From Hymenobacter lucidus (lineage in GTDB: Bacteria; Bacteroidota; Bacteroidia; Cytophagales; Hymenobacteraceae), in the NCBI RefSeq assembly GCF_020447265.1, contig NZ_JAJADR010000002.1, forward strand, positions 620,001 to 684,000: DNA of 64,000 nt, given 5' to 3'. How positions within the stretch are numbered: the first letter of the stretch is position 1; the number at the start of each line of letters is the position of its first letter. The position numbers and the translations under genes are program-made. Below, one piece after another: positions 43,059-52,385 of this stretch. The notes beneath the pieces were generated by a model. That model saw only the letters and a program-made list of their open reading frames with translations. It ran no database searches and had not been told where the DNA came from.

Positions 43059-43973
43059 TCAGTCGAGAGCCAGTTCGACTAGTACCGCCGTGGAACCGCC
43101 CGCGTCGTCGTCCGTTACGAGCAGGGCTTCGAAGCGGTTGGCACTCAGCGCCCGGCGCACCACCACGCTTTCCACTTTGCCCCGGTAGGGCTTGCCATCG
43201 GGCAGCGCCAGGTGCGCCAAAGCCAGCAGAGGCTGCTTATTCGCACCTTGCTCGGCCGGCAGGATACCCACGAAGCTGCCCAGCACCTCGCCATCGGCCA
43301 CGGCATCGAGTGTATCCTCGACGGAAGCCGTGATAAAGACCTGGTTCTGGAACGTGCAGGCCCCAGAAAATCCCGCCGCCTTGCCCTGAATGGCGGGCAG
43401 CTGATAAAGCTGCTGCTGAAACGCCGGCACTTCGCGCTGCTGCCGGATACAATCCAGGGCGGGCAGCAGTGGCAGGCGGAACACGATGTTGCCGGCTTCC
43501 GAGCCCACCGTGCGCTGAAACAGCAGCAGCTCGGTGGCCGTAGCGGTAGCCGCCTCCAGGTTGAGCACCACGCCCGCGGGCAGCATCTGGCGCAGGGCGG
43601 TATAGAGCCGGCTCAGCGAAACGGGCTGCACCGTGGCCGTACCAGGGCCGGCCGGCAAGGCCACCCAGAAGCCCTGCTCCCGGGCCGCCGTAGCCCCGGA
43701 GCCGAATACCAGCAGGCCCGTTTCGCCGGTGGCAGCAGTAATGGCAGCTACGCATTCCAGGTCTGGTTTGCGGTCCTTCGGGATGCGGCCCGAGCTGAAA
43801 TGGGCGGTTTCAAACAGGGCCAGCGGCGTATTGGGCGCCAACGACTGCGCCGCGAAGCTGTAGAGAAACGGGGCATCGTCGCCGATGATGTAGGCCGTGT
43901 TGCCTACTATTTCGATTCCGGAGGCCGAGGGCAGTTGCGGTAGGTCAAACTGGCGAAGAATGGTGGCTTTCAT
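43059..43973 (-). CDS. Predicted beta-propeller protein (DUF6929-like)
   Basis: 304 residues without a signal peptide. Repeated strand blocks (ASGIEIVGNTAYIIGDDAPF, DLECVAAITAATGETGLLVF, VFRLPLLP, GFSGACTFQNQVFITASVED, ANRFEALLVTDDDAGGSTAV) suggest a propeller like phytase or esterase-like proteins of Bacteroidota. The name DUF6929 is a tentative recollection. The gene converges with the polyamine operon and lies 75 bp downstream of the minus-strand gene's coding end at 44048. Function unknown. Confidence 0.6.
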   Translation of the reverse strand: MKATILRQFDLPQLPSASGIEIVGNTAYIIGDDAPFLYSFAAQSLAPNTPLALFETAHFSSGRIPKDRKPDLECVAAITAATGETGLLVFGSGATAAREQGFWVALPAGPGTATVQPVSLSRLYTALRQMLPAGVVLNLEAATATATELLLFQRTVGSEAGNIVFRLPLLPALDCIRQQREVPAFQQQLYQLPAIQGKAAGFSGACTFQNQVFITASVEDTLDAVADGEVLGSFVGILPAEQGANKQPLLALAHLALPDGKPYRGKVESVVVRRALSANRFEALLVTDDDAGGSTAVLVELALD

Positions 43974-44047
43974 TGCGGACCGGGCTAAGCGGGAAGGTCA
44001 GACAAACGGTTTACGCAATGGCAAACCCGGTAGCTATTCGCGGAAAG

Positions 44048-46081
44048 CTACTGTTTGGTTATCGTAAACTCGACCCGCCGGTTCAGCTTGCGGGTTTCTT
44101 CCTTGTCGTTGCTGGCCCGGGGCTTGCTGCCCCCAAAGCCGATGGTGGTGATGCGCGCCTCCGCAATGCCGCGCGTAACGAGGTAGCGTCTCACTTCCCG
44201 CACCCGGTCTTCCGAGAGCTTCTGGTTCAAATCGGCGTTGCCCTGGTTATCGGTGTGGCCTTCCAGCCTAATGGCCACGGTGGGGTTGTCGGTCAGGGTG
44301 CGGGCTAGCCGGTTCAGCTCGGCATAAGAACCGGGTAGCAACGTAAACTTGCCCTGCGCGAAAATAAGCGTGGGCAGCTCCAGCTTCGCCCCTACCGCGG
44401 CCGGCACCAGCAATATTTCTCGCGTCAGCGAAGCCGTGATGCGCACGGTGTCGGTACCCGCCAGGAAACCGGGGCTGCCCGCGGCCAGCCGGTAGCGCCC
44501 CACGGGCAATGAAAACTGGTAGGTTCCGCTGGCATCCGTGCGCAGGGTAGCGTTGAAGGCAATATCGTTGTCGAGGCGAATGGCTTTTACTTCGGCCTTC
44601 ACTGGCTGCCGCGTCTTGGCATCCAGCACTTTGCCCGTGAGCATGGCGCGCTGGGCAATAGTGGGCGCGGTAGGCACAGGCTTCACGGTGTCGGCGGGGG
44701 CCACGCCGCTGGCGCTGGTCCGAAACAGGTCGGCCGGGCCGTTGGGCGTGCGGGAAGCGGCGTAGTAGGCCTGCTTGCCATCGGCGCTGAGCATAAAGTA
44801 CGCGTCGAAACCCGGGCCGTTGAGGGTTGGGCCCAGGTTGCGGGGCTCACTCCACTTAGTCCAGGTTTCGTCTTGGCGGGTACTCACAAAAATATCGGCG
44901 CTGCCGTAGCCGGCGTGCCCATACGAGGAGAAATAGAGGGTGCGACCATCCGGCGCCAGCCAGGGCGCAAACTCAAAACCGGGCGAGTTCAGCACGCCGC
45001 CCAGGTTCAGGGGCTCACTCCACGCGCCGTCGGCCTTGGGCTGACTCACGTACAGATCGTTGCCGCCAAACGAGTCGCCGCGCTCCAGGGAAAGCAGCAG
45101 CACCTTTTGGTCGGCCGACATGAAAAAGGTCGTCGCGGCCCCGGCCGAGTAGTAGTTGATGATGTCCAAAGACCCGGCACGGCTGGCTTTGCCTTTGGGG
45201 CTGTCCGCCCGCGGAACGAGCGAAACGCCTTCGTCCCGGAAGCTACCGTCGCGCTCATACAGGCCTCGCACCAGCAGCAGGTCGCCCTGCGGCCCCACCA
45301 CCGACATCACGCCGTTGTTCTGGCGCGTGTTCAAGGCATCGAGGCGCACGGCCGGGGCCCAGGTTTGCCCGTCGGCCGACTGGCTTACCCAGATATCCCC
45401 CGATTCGGTGACGCCTTCGGTATTGCCCGCGTATTTGGTGCGCGCCAGGTAGAGCGTTTTGCCATCGGGCGCCAGCACCGGCTGCAGCTCATTGCCCGGA
45501 GTGTTCAGAGCCGTGAGCGGCTGGGCCGGGCCAAAGCCGGGTTGGCTGGCATCGAGGTTGAGCCGAAGCTTAAAGAGCCGCCACTGCTGCGTAGCCCGGT
45601 TGGCCGGGCGCTGCGCCACGATGGGTGTTCCGTTAAACTTGTCGGAAGAGGCGACGGCGGCACATTTGTCGTTACCACGGTTTACCAGCTCGTAGCTGCC
45701 AATGGGCCCGGCCGGCACCAGTTTCCACTGCTGATAAAAGCTGCCCGTCCAGGGCCGTTGAGCCAGCGGCGCGTTTTCATCGGGCTTTTCGGCCGTGAGG
45801 CATTTGCCGCTGTGCTTGGCTTCCAGCCGAAAGTACTCCCCGCCTGCTGTAATGCGTACAAAACGCCACTGCTGGCTCGGGGCGTGCGTAAACTCCCACT
45901 GGACCGCAACTGTTCCTGCCTCCGCCGACGAACCGGTAATATCCAGGGAACGGCCGCTACCGCGGGCAACGACACCGTACCAGGCATTTTCATCGGGACT
46001 AAACCCGAGCTGTTGGGCCGCCAGGGGCGCGGCCAGCAGCAATAAGGAGAGAAGCAGGAAGCTACGGAAGGAACGGGGCAT
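44048..46081 (-). CDS. OmpA-family protein with ricin-type lectin and PD40 propeller
   Basis: 677 residues. Signal peptide MPRSFRSFLLLSLLLLAAPL; a ricin-B-type trefoil (about 25-170) with three QxW marks (SQQWRF, YQQWKL and TQQWRL); a PD40/WD40-like propeller (about 185-450) with LAPDGKTLYLARTKYA and LAPDGRTLYFSSYGHAGYGS; a carboxypeptidase-regulatory-like beta domain (about 475-545, MLTGKVLDAKTRQPVKAEVK); and an OmpA domain (about 560-677, RLEGHTDNQGNADLNQKLSE, RRVEFTITK). It likely links peptidoglycan to a glycan at the outer membrane. The lectin front end is unusual for this PD40-OmpA group. Confidence 0.88.
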   Translation of the reverse strand: MPRSFRSFLLLSLLLLAAPLAAQQLGFSPDENAWYGVVARGSGRSLDITGSSAEAGTVAVQWEFTHAPSQQWRFVRITAGGEYFRLEAKHSGKCLTAEKPDENAPLAQRPWTGSFYQQWKLVPAGPIGSYELVNRGNDKCAAVASSDKFNGTPIVAQRPANRATQQWRLFKLRLNLDASQPGFGPAQPLTALNTPGNELQPVLAPDGKTLYLARTKYAGNTEGVTESGDIWVSQSADGQTWAPAVRLDALNTRQNNGVMSVVGPQGDLLLVRGLYERDGSFRDEGVSLVPRADSPKGKASRAGSLDIINYYSAGAATTFFMSADQKVLLLSLERGDSFGGNDLYVSQPKADGAWSEPLNLGGVLNSPGFEFAPWLAPDGRTLYFSSYGHAGYGSADIFVSTRQDETWTKWSEPRNLGPTLNGPGFDAYFMLSADGKQAYYAASRTPNGPADLFRTSASGVAPADTVKPVPTAPTIAQRAMLTGKVLDAKTRQPVKAEVKAIRLDNDIAFNATLRTDASGTYQFSLPVGRYRLAAGSPGFLAGTDTVRITASLTREILLVPAAVGAKLELPTLIFAQGKFTLLPGSYAELNRLARTLTDNPTVAIRLEGHTDNQGNADLNQKLSEDRVREVRRYLVTRGIAEARITTIGFGGSKPRASNDKEETRKLNRRVEFTITKQ

Positions 46082-46228
46082 GCACGCAGAACGGATGGAC
46101 AGGCGCGCAAGTTAAGCGAAATCCGGGGTGGGAACCGGGCCCGGGCGGCCTGCGGAAGATACCGGCCCCTATTGCCAGGGCACCACCGGCACTTTCCGCA
46201 GGACACTATTATGCGTGCAGGCTGGCAA

Positions 46229-46423
46229 TCAGTCGTTGTTGATGTACTTGAAACGCACGAACCGTTCGTTTTCGTAGATGGCCGTGAAATGGCCGCCACT
46301 AGCTTTAGAGTCCGTTTTCCGCTCAGCAGCCCGGCTTGATTTAGCAGGCATGGAAGCAGTGGGGTAAGCGCCGGGCATCATCTCGGGCACGTGGCAAATA
46401 AAGGATAGAATTTTGGACGCCAT
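46229..46423 (-). CDS. Small hypothetical protein
   Basis: 64 residues (MASKILSFICHVPEMMPGAY, ending GGHFTAIYENERFVRFKYIN). The basic middle and aromatic C-terminus look coding. No family known. It has its own AT-rich upstream region with a TATATTTG box at 46543-46550. It lies 147 bp upstream of the lectin/OmpA gene on the same strand. Confidence 0.55.
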   Translation of the reverse strand: MASKILSFICHVPEMMPGAYPTASMPAKSSRAAERKTDSKASGGHFTAIYENERFVRFKYINND

Positions 46424-46542
46424 GATGTGTTGAGTTAGGTGTTAGAAGGAATGAGGAGAAACTTCAAGTGAGAAATGAAAAGCAAGAGAAGCAAACAAAA
46501 TGAAGATTAATATTTGAATAGTTCACTAAAATACCTGTTGAA

Positions 46543-46550
46543 CAAATATA
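46543..46550 (-). promoter_or_regulatory. -7 box for the small gene at 46229-46423
   Basis: CAAATATA on the plus strand reads TATATTTG on the minus strand. The predicted leader to the ATG at 46423 would be about 110 nt. No clear -33. Confidence 0.4.
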
Positions 46551-46629
46551 AAGATATTATCATTCGATTGAATGATGCTAAGGTATATTTTTTCTAAGTA
46601 TAATCTAGTCCGTACCAACCCGCAATTTT

Positions 46630-46651
46630 TTATCCGTGCCAGCACGGATAA
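46630..46651. promoter_or_regulatory. 22-bp palindrome, possible operator
   Basis: TTATCCGTGC (46630-46639) and GCACGGATAA (46642-46651) are exact reverse complements around CA. No U-tract follows on either strand, so it is not a normal terminator. It lies 69 bp downstream of the response-regulator stop and about 80 bp upstream of the small gene's -7 box. Confidence 0.4.
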
Positions 46652-46719
46652 ACTCACCATTTGGGTTTGAGAGCAGCCATGGTACTAGCAGCGACATTCT
46701 TTTCCTCGCACAGTCGGCC

Positions 46720-47397
46720 TTACGAAATCAATTTATTGCGTAAGGCGTACTTAATCAGACCGATAATAGACTTGGACTTGGTTTTGGTGAGGATGTTTTT
46801 GCGGTGCGACTCCACGGTTCTTTCACTAATGAACAGCTGCTCAGCAATGTGTTGGTTGGAATGCTCGTGCGCGATGAGCTGCAGGATTTCCGATTCGCGG
46901 GTTGTCAGCTCAACGGCTGCTTCTGCGCGGCGCTTGCCCTGCCCGGCCTGTATTTCCATGCTTTGAATCATGGTGGCTGTTACCTCCTGGCTGAAATAGC
47001 GCTGCCCGGCCGCTACAGCCCGAATGGCCGTACTCAGCTCCTGCCGGTTGGTGCTCTTGAGCAGATAGCCCGAGCCACCAGCTTCCAGCACGTCGGCCAC
47101 AGAGGCGTGGTCCTGGAAAGTACTGAGCATCAGGGTGCGCACGTGCGGGTGTTGCTGCCGAATCAGCTGCGCCAGCTCCACCCCCGTCATGTGCGGCATG
47201 TTCAGATCGAGCAGGGCCACGCCGATTTCGGGGTGCCGCGCCAGAATCTGGAGGGCTTCATTGCCACTACCGGTTTCGGCCAGTATCTGAATGTCAACCT
47301 CGGGCTGCAACAAGGTTTTGATGCCCGCAATAACCAACGGATGGTCGTCGACCACTAAGACGAAAATGGTAGAAACGTCCGTTACAGTTTTATCCAT
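46720..47397 (-). CDS. NarL/FixJ-type response regulator
   Basis: 225 residues from ATG 47397 (MDKTVTDVSTIFVLVVDDHP). The receiver domain (about 12-125) has DDHPLVIAGIK, the phosphoacceptor Asp in VALLDLNMPHMTGVELAQLI, and STF and KSTN blocks. The LuxR HTH (about 155-218) reads LTTRESEILQLIAHEHSNQH, IAEQLFISERTVESHRKNIL. No histidine kinase is adjacent, so it is an orphan regulator. The 387-bp gap 47398-47784 upstream is AT-rich, holds a terminator at its far end and no gene. Confidence 0.92.
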   Translation of the reverse strand: MDKTVTDVSTIFVLVVDDHPLVIAGIKTLLQPEVDIQILAETGSGNEALQILARHPEIGVALLDLNMPHMTGVELAQLIRQQHPHVRTLMLSTFQDHASVADVLEAGGSGYLLKSTNRQELSTAIRAVAAGQRYFSQEVTATMIQSMEIQAGQGKRRAEAAVELTTRESEILQLIAHEHSNQHIAEQLFISERTVESHRKNILTKTKSKSIIGLIKYALRNKLIS

Positions 47398-47727
47398 GAC
47401 CCAAAGCTTCACACACAGGACTCACTCAACAATGGCTGTGTTAGCAACACATTACCAACCAACTACACTTACTTCATCGGATGAGCACTTTTAATGCTTC
47501 ATCTATCAGTACAGTTTAAACTTAAACAAATACCACCAGCTTTCCAAAAAGCAGCAATATTGGCATATTACTGTTTATAACTCCTTAATTCACATATACC
47601 TAGGCCACTGCCAACGGCTTTTCCGTGTAAATCAGCAGCCAATAAGGGCAGAATAAGCACAACCATAGCACCTAAAATGACAAGAAGTTGTACACTCTCC
47701 TGATCTGGCCTTCCGTCGGCTCTCAAC

Positions 47728-47762
47728 GCAAAAAGGCCCTGCTTGTCGGAAGCAGGGCCTTT
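47728..47762 (-). terminator. Terminator of the amidohydrolase pair
   Basis: AAAGGCCCTGCTT (47732-47744) pairs with 47750-47762. The minus strand continues TTTTTGCG. Confidence 0.85.
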
Positions 47763-47784
47763 TCGGACTATTGGTTCGTTGATC

Positions 47785-49089
47785 TTACTTCATACCATAC
47801 TTGCCGCGGAATTTCTGGTTCAGATAGGTTTGCTTGTTGGTCAGGTTGAAAGCCCGGCCGTCGATGAAGGCCCGCGTCACGTTATTGGTGCGCATGTCCA
47901 GCAAGTCACCGCTGCTAACAACGAGCGTGGCGCTTTTGCCGGCTTCCAGGCTGCCGTAGTCCTTATCGAGGCCCATGATGCGGGCCGAACTGAGCGTGAC
48001 GGCCGTGAGGGCCTGCTCCTTGGTGAGGCCGTGGCCAGCAGCGGTGCCGGCAATAAAGGCCAGATTGCGCGAACCGGCCGTTTCCTGGTCGCCCTCATAG
48101 TCGAGGCAGAACCGCACGCCGGCCTGCTGCAACAGACTGGGCAGCTTGTAGGGCAGGTCGTAGTCGTCGCCGGAGCGGCGGGGCAGCGCGTGAATGCGTG
48201 ACAACACCACGGCCACGTCGTTCTGCTTAAGAAAGTCGAGCATCATCCAGGCGTCGCGGGCCCCGATGACGGTAACCTTCTGCACGCCCAGCCGCTTGGC
48301 AAACCGCACGCCTTCGATGATTTCCTTGCCGTAGTCGGCGTGAACGAACAGGGTTTTGGAGCCGTCAAACAAGCCGCTCAGCGACGAAAGGCGCAGGTTT
48401 TCGCGGCGGCCGGCGGGCAGCGCACGGTAGGCCGAGGCTTCCGAGAGCAGCTGCTCCAGGTCACGCAGTTGCTGCTGCCGGGCTTTTTCGCGCTTTTCTA
48501 CCGCCATCTGGTCTTCGGTCGGGTTGAGCTTGAGCACCATCGGCGGCCAGTTCAGGTGCAGGCCGTCATCGGCTTTTACCACCGCATCCTGCCAGTTCCA
48601 GGCATCGAGCTGCACTACACTGCTCTGGCCCGAGAGCAGGCCGCCGCGGGGCGTTATCTGGGCCAGCAGCACGCCGTTGGTGCGCACCGTCGGGATGATG
48701 TCGGAATCGGTATTATAGGCCACCAATGCCCGCACGTTGGGGTTCAGAGTGCCTACTTCCCGCTCGTCCACGGTGGCCCGAATGGCTTCTACTTCCGTCA
48801 GGCCAAGGGTAGTGTTGGGCAAGATCAGGCCGGGGTAGATTTCCTGGCCTTTCACGTCCACCACTTCATAAGCGGCTTTGTCTTGGCTGAAACCCGCCTG
48901 GGCCCCGGCGTAGGTGATGCGGCCTTTGTCGAAGGCCACGGCGGCGTCGGGCACTACGGTGCCGTTGCCAACGTGCAGCGTACCACCCACGAGCAGCACG
49001 GGCTTGCTTTGGGCCGGGGCCGGAGTGGGCACCTGCGCCAGCAGCGGCGTGGTCGTGAGCAGGCCGAGCGAAAGAAGAATATGCTTCAT
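47785..49089 (-). CDS. Amidohydrolase-fold protein lacking the HxH metal motif
   Basis: 434 residues. Signal peptide MKHILLSLGLLTTTPLLAQ, then the composite amidohydrolase sandwich (LLVGGTLHVGNGTVVPDAAV) and barrel. Where active members read PGLIDxHxH it reads YPGLILPNTTLGL, so both metal histidines of strand 1 are gone. FVHADYGKEII keeps one later His, and the C-terminal SLEAGKSATLVV block is normal. It is probably a non-catalytic or strongly altered relative, perhaps a partner of the larger protein encoded 32 bp upstream in the same operon. It would be exported to the periplasm. Confidence 0.8.
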   Translation of the reverse strand: MKHILLSLGLLTTTPLLAQVPTPAPAQSKPVLLVGGTLHVGNGTVVPDAAVAFDKGRITYAGAQAGFSQDKAAYEVVDVKGQEIYPGLILPNTTLGLTEVEAIRATVDEREVGTLNPNVRALVAYNTDSDIIPTVRTNGVLLAQITPRGGLLSGQSSVVQLDAWNWQDAVVKADDGLHLNWPPMVLKLNPTEDQMAVEKREKARQQQLRDLEQLLSEASAYRALPAGRRENLRLSSLSGLFDGSKTLFVHADYGKEIIEGVRFAKRLGVQKVTVIGARDAWMMLDFLKQNDVAVVLSRIHALPRRSGDDYDLPYKLPSLLQQAGVRFCLDYEGDQETAGSRNLAFIAGTAAGHGLTKEQALTAVTLSSARIMGLDKDYGSLEAGKSATLVVSSGDLLDMRTNNVTRAFIDGRAFNLTNKQTYLNQKFRGKYGMK

Positions 49090-49121
49090 GTGCGTTATGT
49101 CGTTAATAGTCTGGCGGCCGG

Positions 49122-52100
49122 CTAGTTGTCCAGCTCTTTGTCTTCGCCCATCGTGTCGCAGTGGAAGTGCTTGTTGGCCTTGGCCGTAGCGCCCTGCGTG
49201 GGCGCGCCGGCCTTTTTGGCATCCAGCATTTTCTGCACGATGCGCAGCCGCTCCTTTTCCACTTCCTGGCGCATGCGGGCATCCGATTCGACGTCGAACA
49301 GCTGGCGGCCATCCACGAAGGTGCGCTCGGGGTGAGCGTAAATGCTCAGCGGATGGTCGGTCCAGAGCACCACGTCGGCGTCCTTGCCTTCCTTGATGCT
49401 GCCCATGTTCTTGTCGAGGTGCAGCATTTTAGCCGGATTGATGGTCACCAGTTTCAGGGCTTCTTCCTCAGAAAGGCCGCCGTACTTCACCGTTTTGGCG
49501 GCTTCCTGATTCAGGCGGCGGCTCATTTCAGCGTCGTCCGAGTTGATGGCCACGTTCAGGCCCGCGTCGTGCATGATGGCTGCGTTGTAGGGAATGGCGT
49601 CGCGCACCTCGTTCTTGTAGGCCCACCAGTCGGAAAACGTACTGGCGTTGGCGCCGTGGGCCTTCATCTTATCGGCCACCTTGTAACCTTCCAGAATGTG
49701 AGTAAAGGTGTTGACCTTGAAGCCCATCCGGTTGGCCACGTTCAGCAGCATATTGATTTCGCTCTGCACGTAGCTGTGGCAGGTAATGAAGCGTTGCTGG
49801 TTCAGGATTTCCACCAGGGCTTCCAGCTCCAGGTCGCGGCGCGGGGCCTCGCCTTTCTTTTGCTTGCCTTTGCCCAGCTTGTTCCAGGCTTTCCACTCCT
49901 GCTCGTATTCCTTGGCCCGGGTAAAGGCATCCACGAACACCTGCTCCACACCCATGCGGGTCTGGGGGAAGCGCAGCACATTCAATTCGCCCCAGTTGCT
50001 TTGCTTCACGTTTTCGCCCAGGGCGAACTTGATGAAGCCCGGCGCGCCCTCGATTTTCATCTGCTCGGCCGTCATGCCCCAGCGCAGCTTTATCAGGGCC
50101 GACTGCCCGCCGATGGGGTTGGCCGAGCCGTGCAGCAGCTGTGAGGCCACTACCCCGCCGGCCAGGTCGCGGTACACGTCCACGTCCTCGGCATCGACCA
50201 CGTCGCTGACCCGCACTTCGCTGGTTACGGCCTGGGTGCCTTCGTTTACGCCCTCACTGATGGCAATGTGGGAGTGCTCGTCGATGATGCCCGGCGTGAG
50301 GTGCTTGCCGGTACCGTCGATGCTGCGGCCGCCCTTGGGCACCGCGAGGTTTTTACCAATCTTCTGGATTTTGCCATTCTGGAGCAGCACGTCGGTGTTT
50401 TCCAGCTTGCCGGCGGCCTCACTGGTCCATACGGTAGCATTCTTGATGACCACGGTTTCCTGCGCGGGCACCTGGGCCCGGCCAAAGGCCACAAACGGGT
50501 ATTGTACTTGCCCCAGCTGCACCGGCTCCGGTGCTTTAGCCGAGTCGCGGCGGGCGGCGCGGGTAGCTTCTTCCTGGCGCTGGGCGCTCCATTTCACCGG
50601 CGTAGCATCGGCCAGCTGCCCGTCGCCCTGAAACAGGCGGGTTTCGGGCGTGTAGAAACCGCTGAGCCGCACGGCCGCACCCTTGGTTTTGGGCGTCGGG
50701 TTATAGACGATGGTCGCCAATTCTCCATTCACGGATATGCTACCTTTTGCCGTATCACCGGGAGCCTGCACGATTTTCAGCTCCGGCGCTTCTGGCTTTC
50801 CTTGAATGAGCAGGCGCATATCAGCGCTAATCTTGAACTCGTTCTTCAGGACTTTTTCTGCCGTTGCCAGCTTAAGCGTATACACTCCCCGGAAATCGGT
50901 GGGCACGGTACTGAGCTGGTAGCGCTGGCCCTGCACCCAGTTGTCAAGCAGCACGTTGTCGTCGGCAAAGAGGCGGTTGGAGCACACCAGGAAATTGGCC
51001 ACCATACCGGCTTTGAGGCTACCCACCTGGTTCTGCGCCTTCAGCAGTTCGGCGGGCGTAGCCGTGAGGGCACGCAGGGCCTGCTCCTCGCTCAGGCCGT
51101 GTTGGATGGCCTTTTTCAGATTGGGCAAAAATTTCTTCTTGTCTTTTAAGTCGGCAGCCGACAGCGCGAAGGGCACGCCGGCTTTAGCCAGCATAGCCGC
51201 ATTGGCTGGGGCCATTTCCCAGTGCTTGAGCTCCTCCAGCGAAATGCGCGACGCGTCGTACACGTCGTCCACGTTATAAGCATCAGGAAAGTTGAGGCTG
51301 ACGATAATGGGAGCCTTGGTAGCCTGGATATCGGCCAGGCGCTGGTACTCGTCACCGTTGCCTTTCAGGATGTACTGCACCCCAAACTCGTCGCCCACCT
51401 TATCGGCCCGCAGTGCCGACTGCTTGTCGCGCACCTCAAAAATCTGGGGCAACTGGCGCTGCTGGTTGAAGGCCCGCAAGGACAGGTTTTGCTCCTTGGT
51501 GGGGTTGCGCTGGTTCCAGTCGGCGTTGAGGTAGGTCTGGCGCAGCAGCGCAATACTGCCCATCAACGAGCTGGGGTAATCCTGGGGGCTGGTGCCTTTG
51601 TCGAAGGAAAACGCGGCGGCGGCGCGGTCGGCCAGTACCACTTCCTGCTCTTTGCGGGCCGTGTTCAGCGTAACCAGCGCGGCCGTGCCGCGGGCAATAC
51701 CATCGGCCTGCTGGGTGAGCACCGCCCCGAAGCCCAGGCGGCGGTACACGTCGGCCTGCTCCTCGTTGACTTTAAATAGCTCGGCGGCACTGGTTTCGGG
51801 GTGAATAGCCTGATTCCAGTCGTAGGCTCCGGCTTTCTGGCTGTCAAACTGCGGCCCGCTGCGCCGCCCCTGCCGCTCGGGCGCTTTCACTTCGGGCAGC
51901 CCGTAGCCGGCGTACAGATCCACAAAGCCAGGGTAAATGAAGCGGCCCTTCAAATCGGTGATGACGGCGCCGGCCGGAATTTTCACATTGGTGCCCACAG
52001 CCTCCACGCGACCATCCCAGATAACGAGCGTGGCATCGGTCAGGCGGGTTTTATAGTCGGTGAAAATGGTGGCGTGGGTGAAGGCATACAGGCCAGGGCG

Positions 52101-52208
52101 CTGGTCGTACACGCCGTTGCGCGGATACGTGCTGGGCTGGGCCACAGCCGTGAGGCCCGTGAGCAGCAGGCCGCCGGCCAGCCCCAGCTGGCGTAGAGAA
52201 ATAGACAT
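49122..52208 (-). CDS. Double-domain exported amidohydrolase
   Basis: 1028 residues from ATG 52208 (MSISLRQLGLAGGLLLTGLT, a signal peptide). Two amidohydrolase units: the N-terminal one (about 40-460) reads IYPGFVDLYAGYGL and lacks HxH. The C-terminal one (about 590-1000) has TPGIIDEHSHIAI with HxH, later histidines in ITCHSYVQSE and FTHILEGYK, and the Asp in AINSDDAEMSR. Thus only the second domain looks catalytic. It is probably a periplasmic peptidase or imidazolonepropionase-like hydrolase of unknown substrate. It is operonic with the smaller degenerate relative. A start at 52301 would precede the signal peptide. Confidence 0.85.
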   Translation of the reverse strand: MSISLRQLGLAGGLLLTGLTAVAQPSTYPRNGVYDQRPGLYAFTHATIFTDYKTRLTDATLVIWDGRVEAVGTNVKIPAGAVITDLKGRFIYPGFVDLYAGYGLPEVKAPERQGRRSGPQFDSQKAGAYDWNQAIHPETSAAELFKVNEEQADVYRRLGFGAVLTQQADGIARGTAALVTLNTARKEQEVVLADRAAAAFSFDKGTSPQDYPSSLMGSIALLRQTYLNADWNQRNPTKEQNLSLRAFNQQRQLPQIFEVRDKQSALRADKVGDEFGVQYILKGNGDEYQRLADIQATKAPIIVSLNFPDAYNVDDVYDASRISLEELKHWEMAPANAAMLAKAGVPFALSAADLKDKKKFLPNLKKAIQHGLSEEQALRALTATPAELLKAQNQVGSLKAGMVANFLVCSNRLFADDNVLLDNWVQGQRYQLSTVPTDFRGVYTLKLATAEKVLKNEFKISADMRLLIQGKPEAPELKIVQAPGDTAKGSISVNGELATIVYNPTPKTKGAAVRLSGFYTPETRLFQGDGQLADATPVKWSAQRQEEATRAARRDSAKAPEPVQLGQVQYPFVAFGRAQVPAQETVVIKNATVWTSEAAGKLENTDVLLQNGKIQKIGKNLAVPKGGRSIDGTGKHLTPGIIDEHSHIAISEGVNEGTQAVTSEVRVSDVVDAEDVDVYRDLAGGVVASQLLHGSANPIGGQSALIKLRWGMTAEQMKIEGAPGFIKFALGENVKQSNWGELNVLRFPQTRMGVEQVFVDAFTRAKEYEQEWKAWNKLGKGKQKKGEAPRRDLELEALVEILNQQRFITCHSYVQSEINMLLNVANRMGFKVNTFTHILEGYKVADKMKAHGANASTFSDWWAYKNEVRDAIPYNAAIMHDAGLNVAINSDDAEMSRRLNQEAAKTVKYGGLSEEEALKLVTINPAKMLHLDKNMGSIKEGKDADVVLWTDHPLSIYAHPERTFVDGRQLFDVESDARMRQEVEKERLRIVQKMLDAKKAGAPTQGATAKANKHFHCDTMGEDKELDN

Positions 52209-52385
52209 CGAGGAATGGTGGAAGATGAGGAATAAGGCGTCGGGGTGGAAAGGTAGCGGCAGCCCCGCACTTTTCGGGCTTTCCCACTGAAAAATCCGCA
52301 ATCAAGCGTGGCATTTATGGGTTAACTCAACATTTTGGCCTCAAAGTCTGTACCTCAGGTATTACTCGCTCTAACTACTCCCACC

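Noticed and set aside
44873-46045. A 390-codon open frame antisense to the lectin/OmpA gene
   Set aside because: A shadow of a well-supported gene with signal peptide and ordered domains on the other strand.
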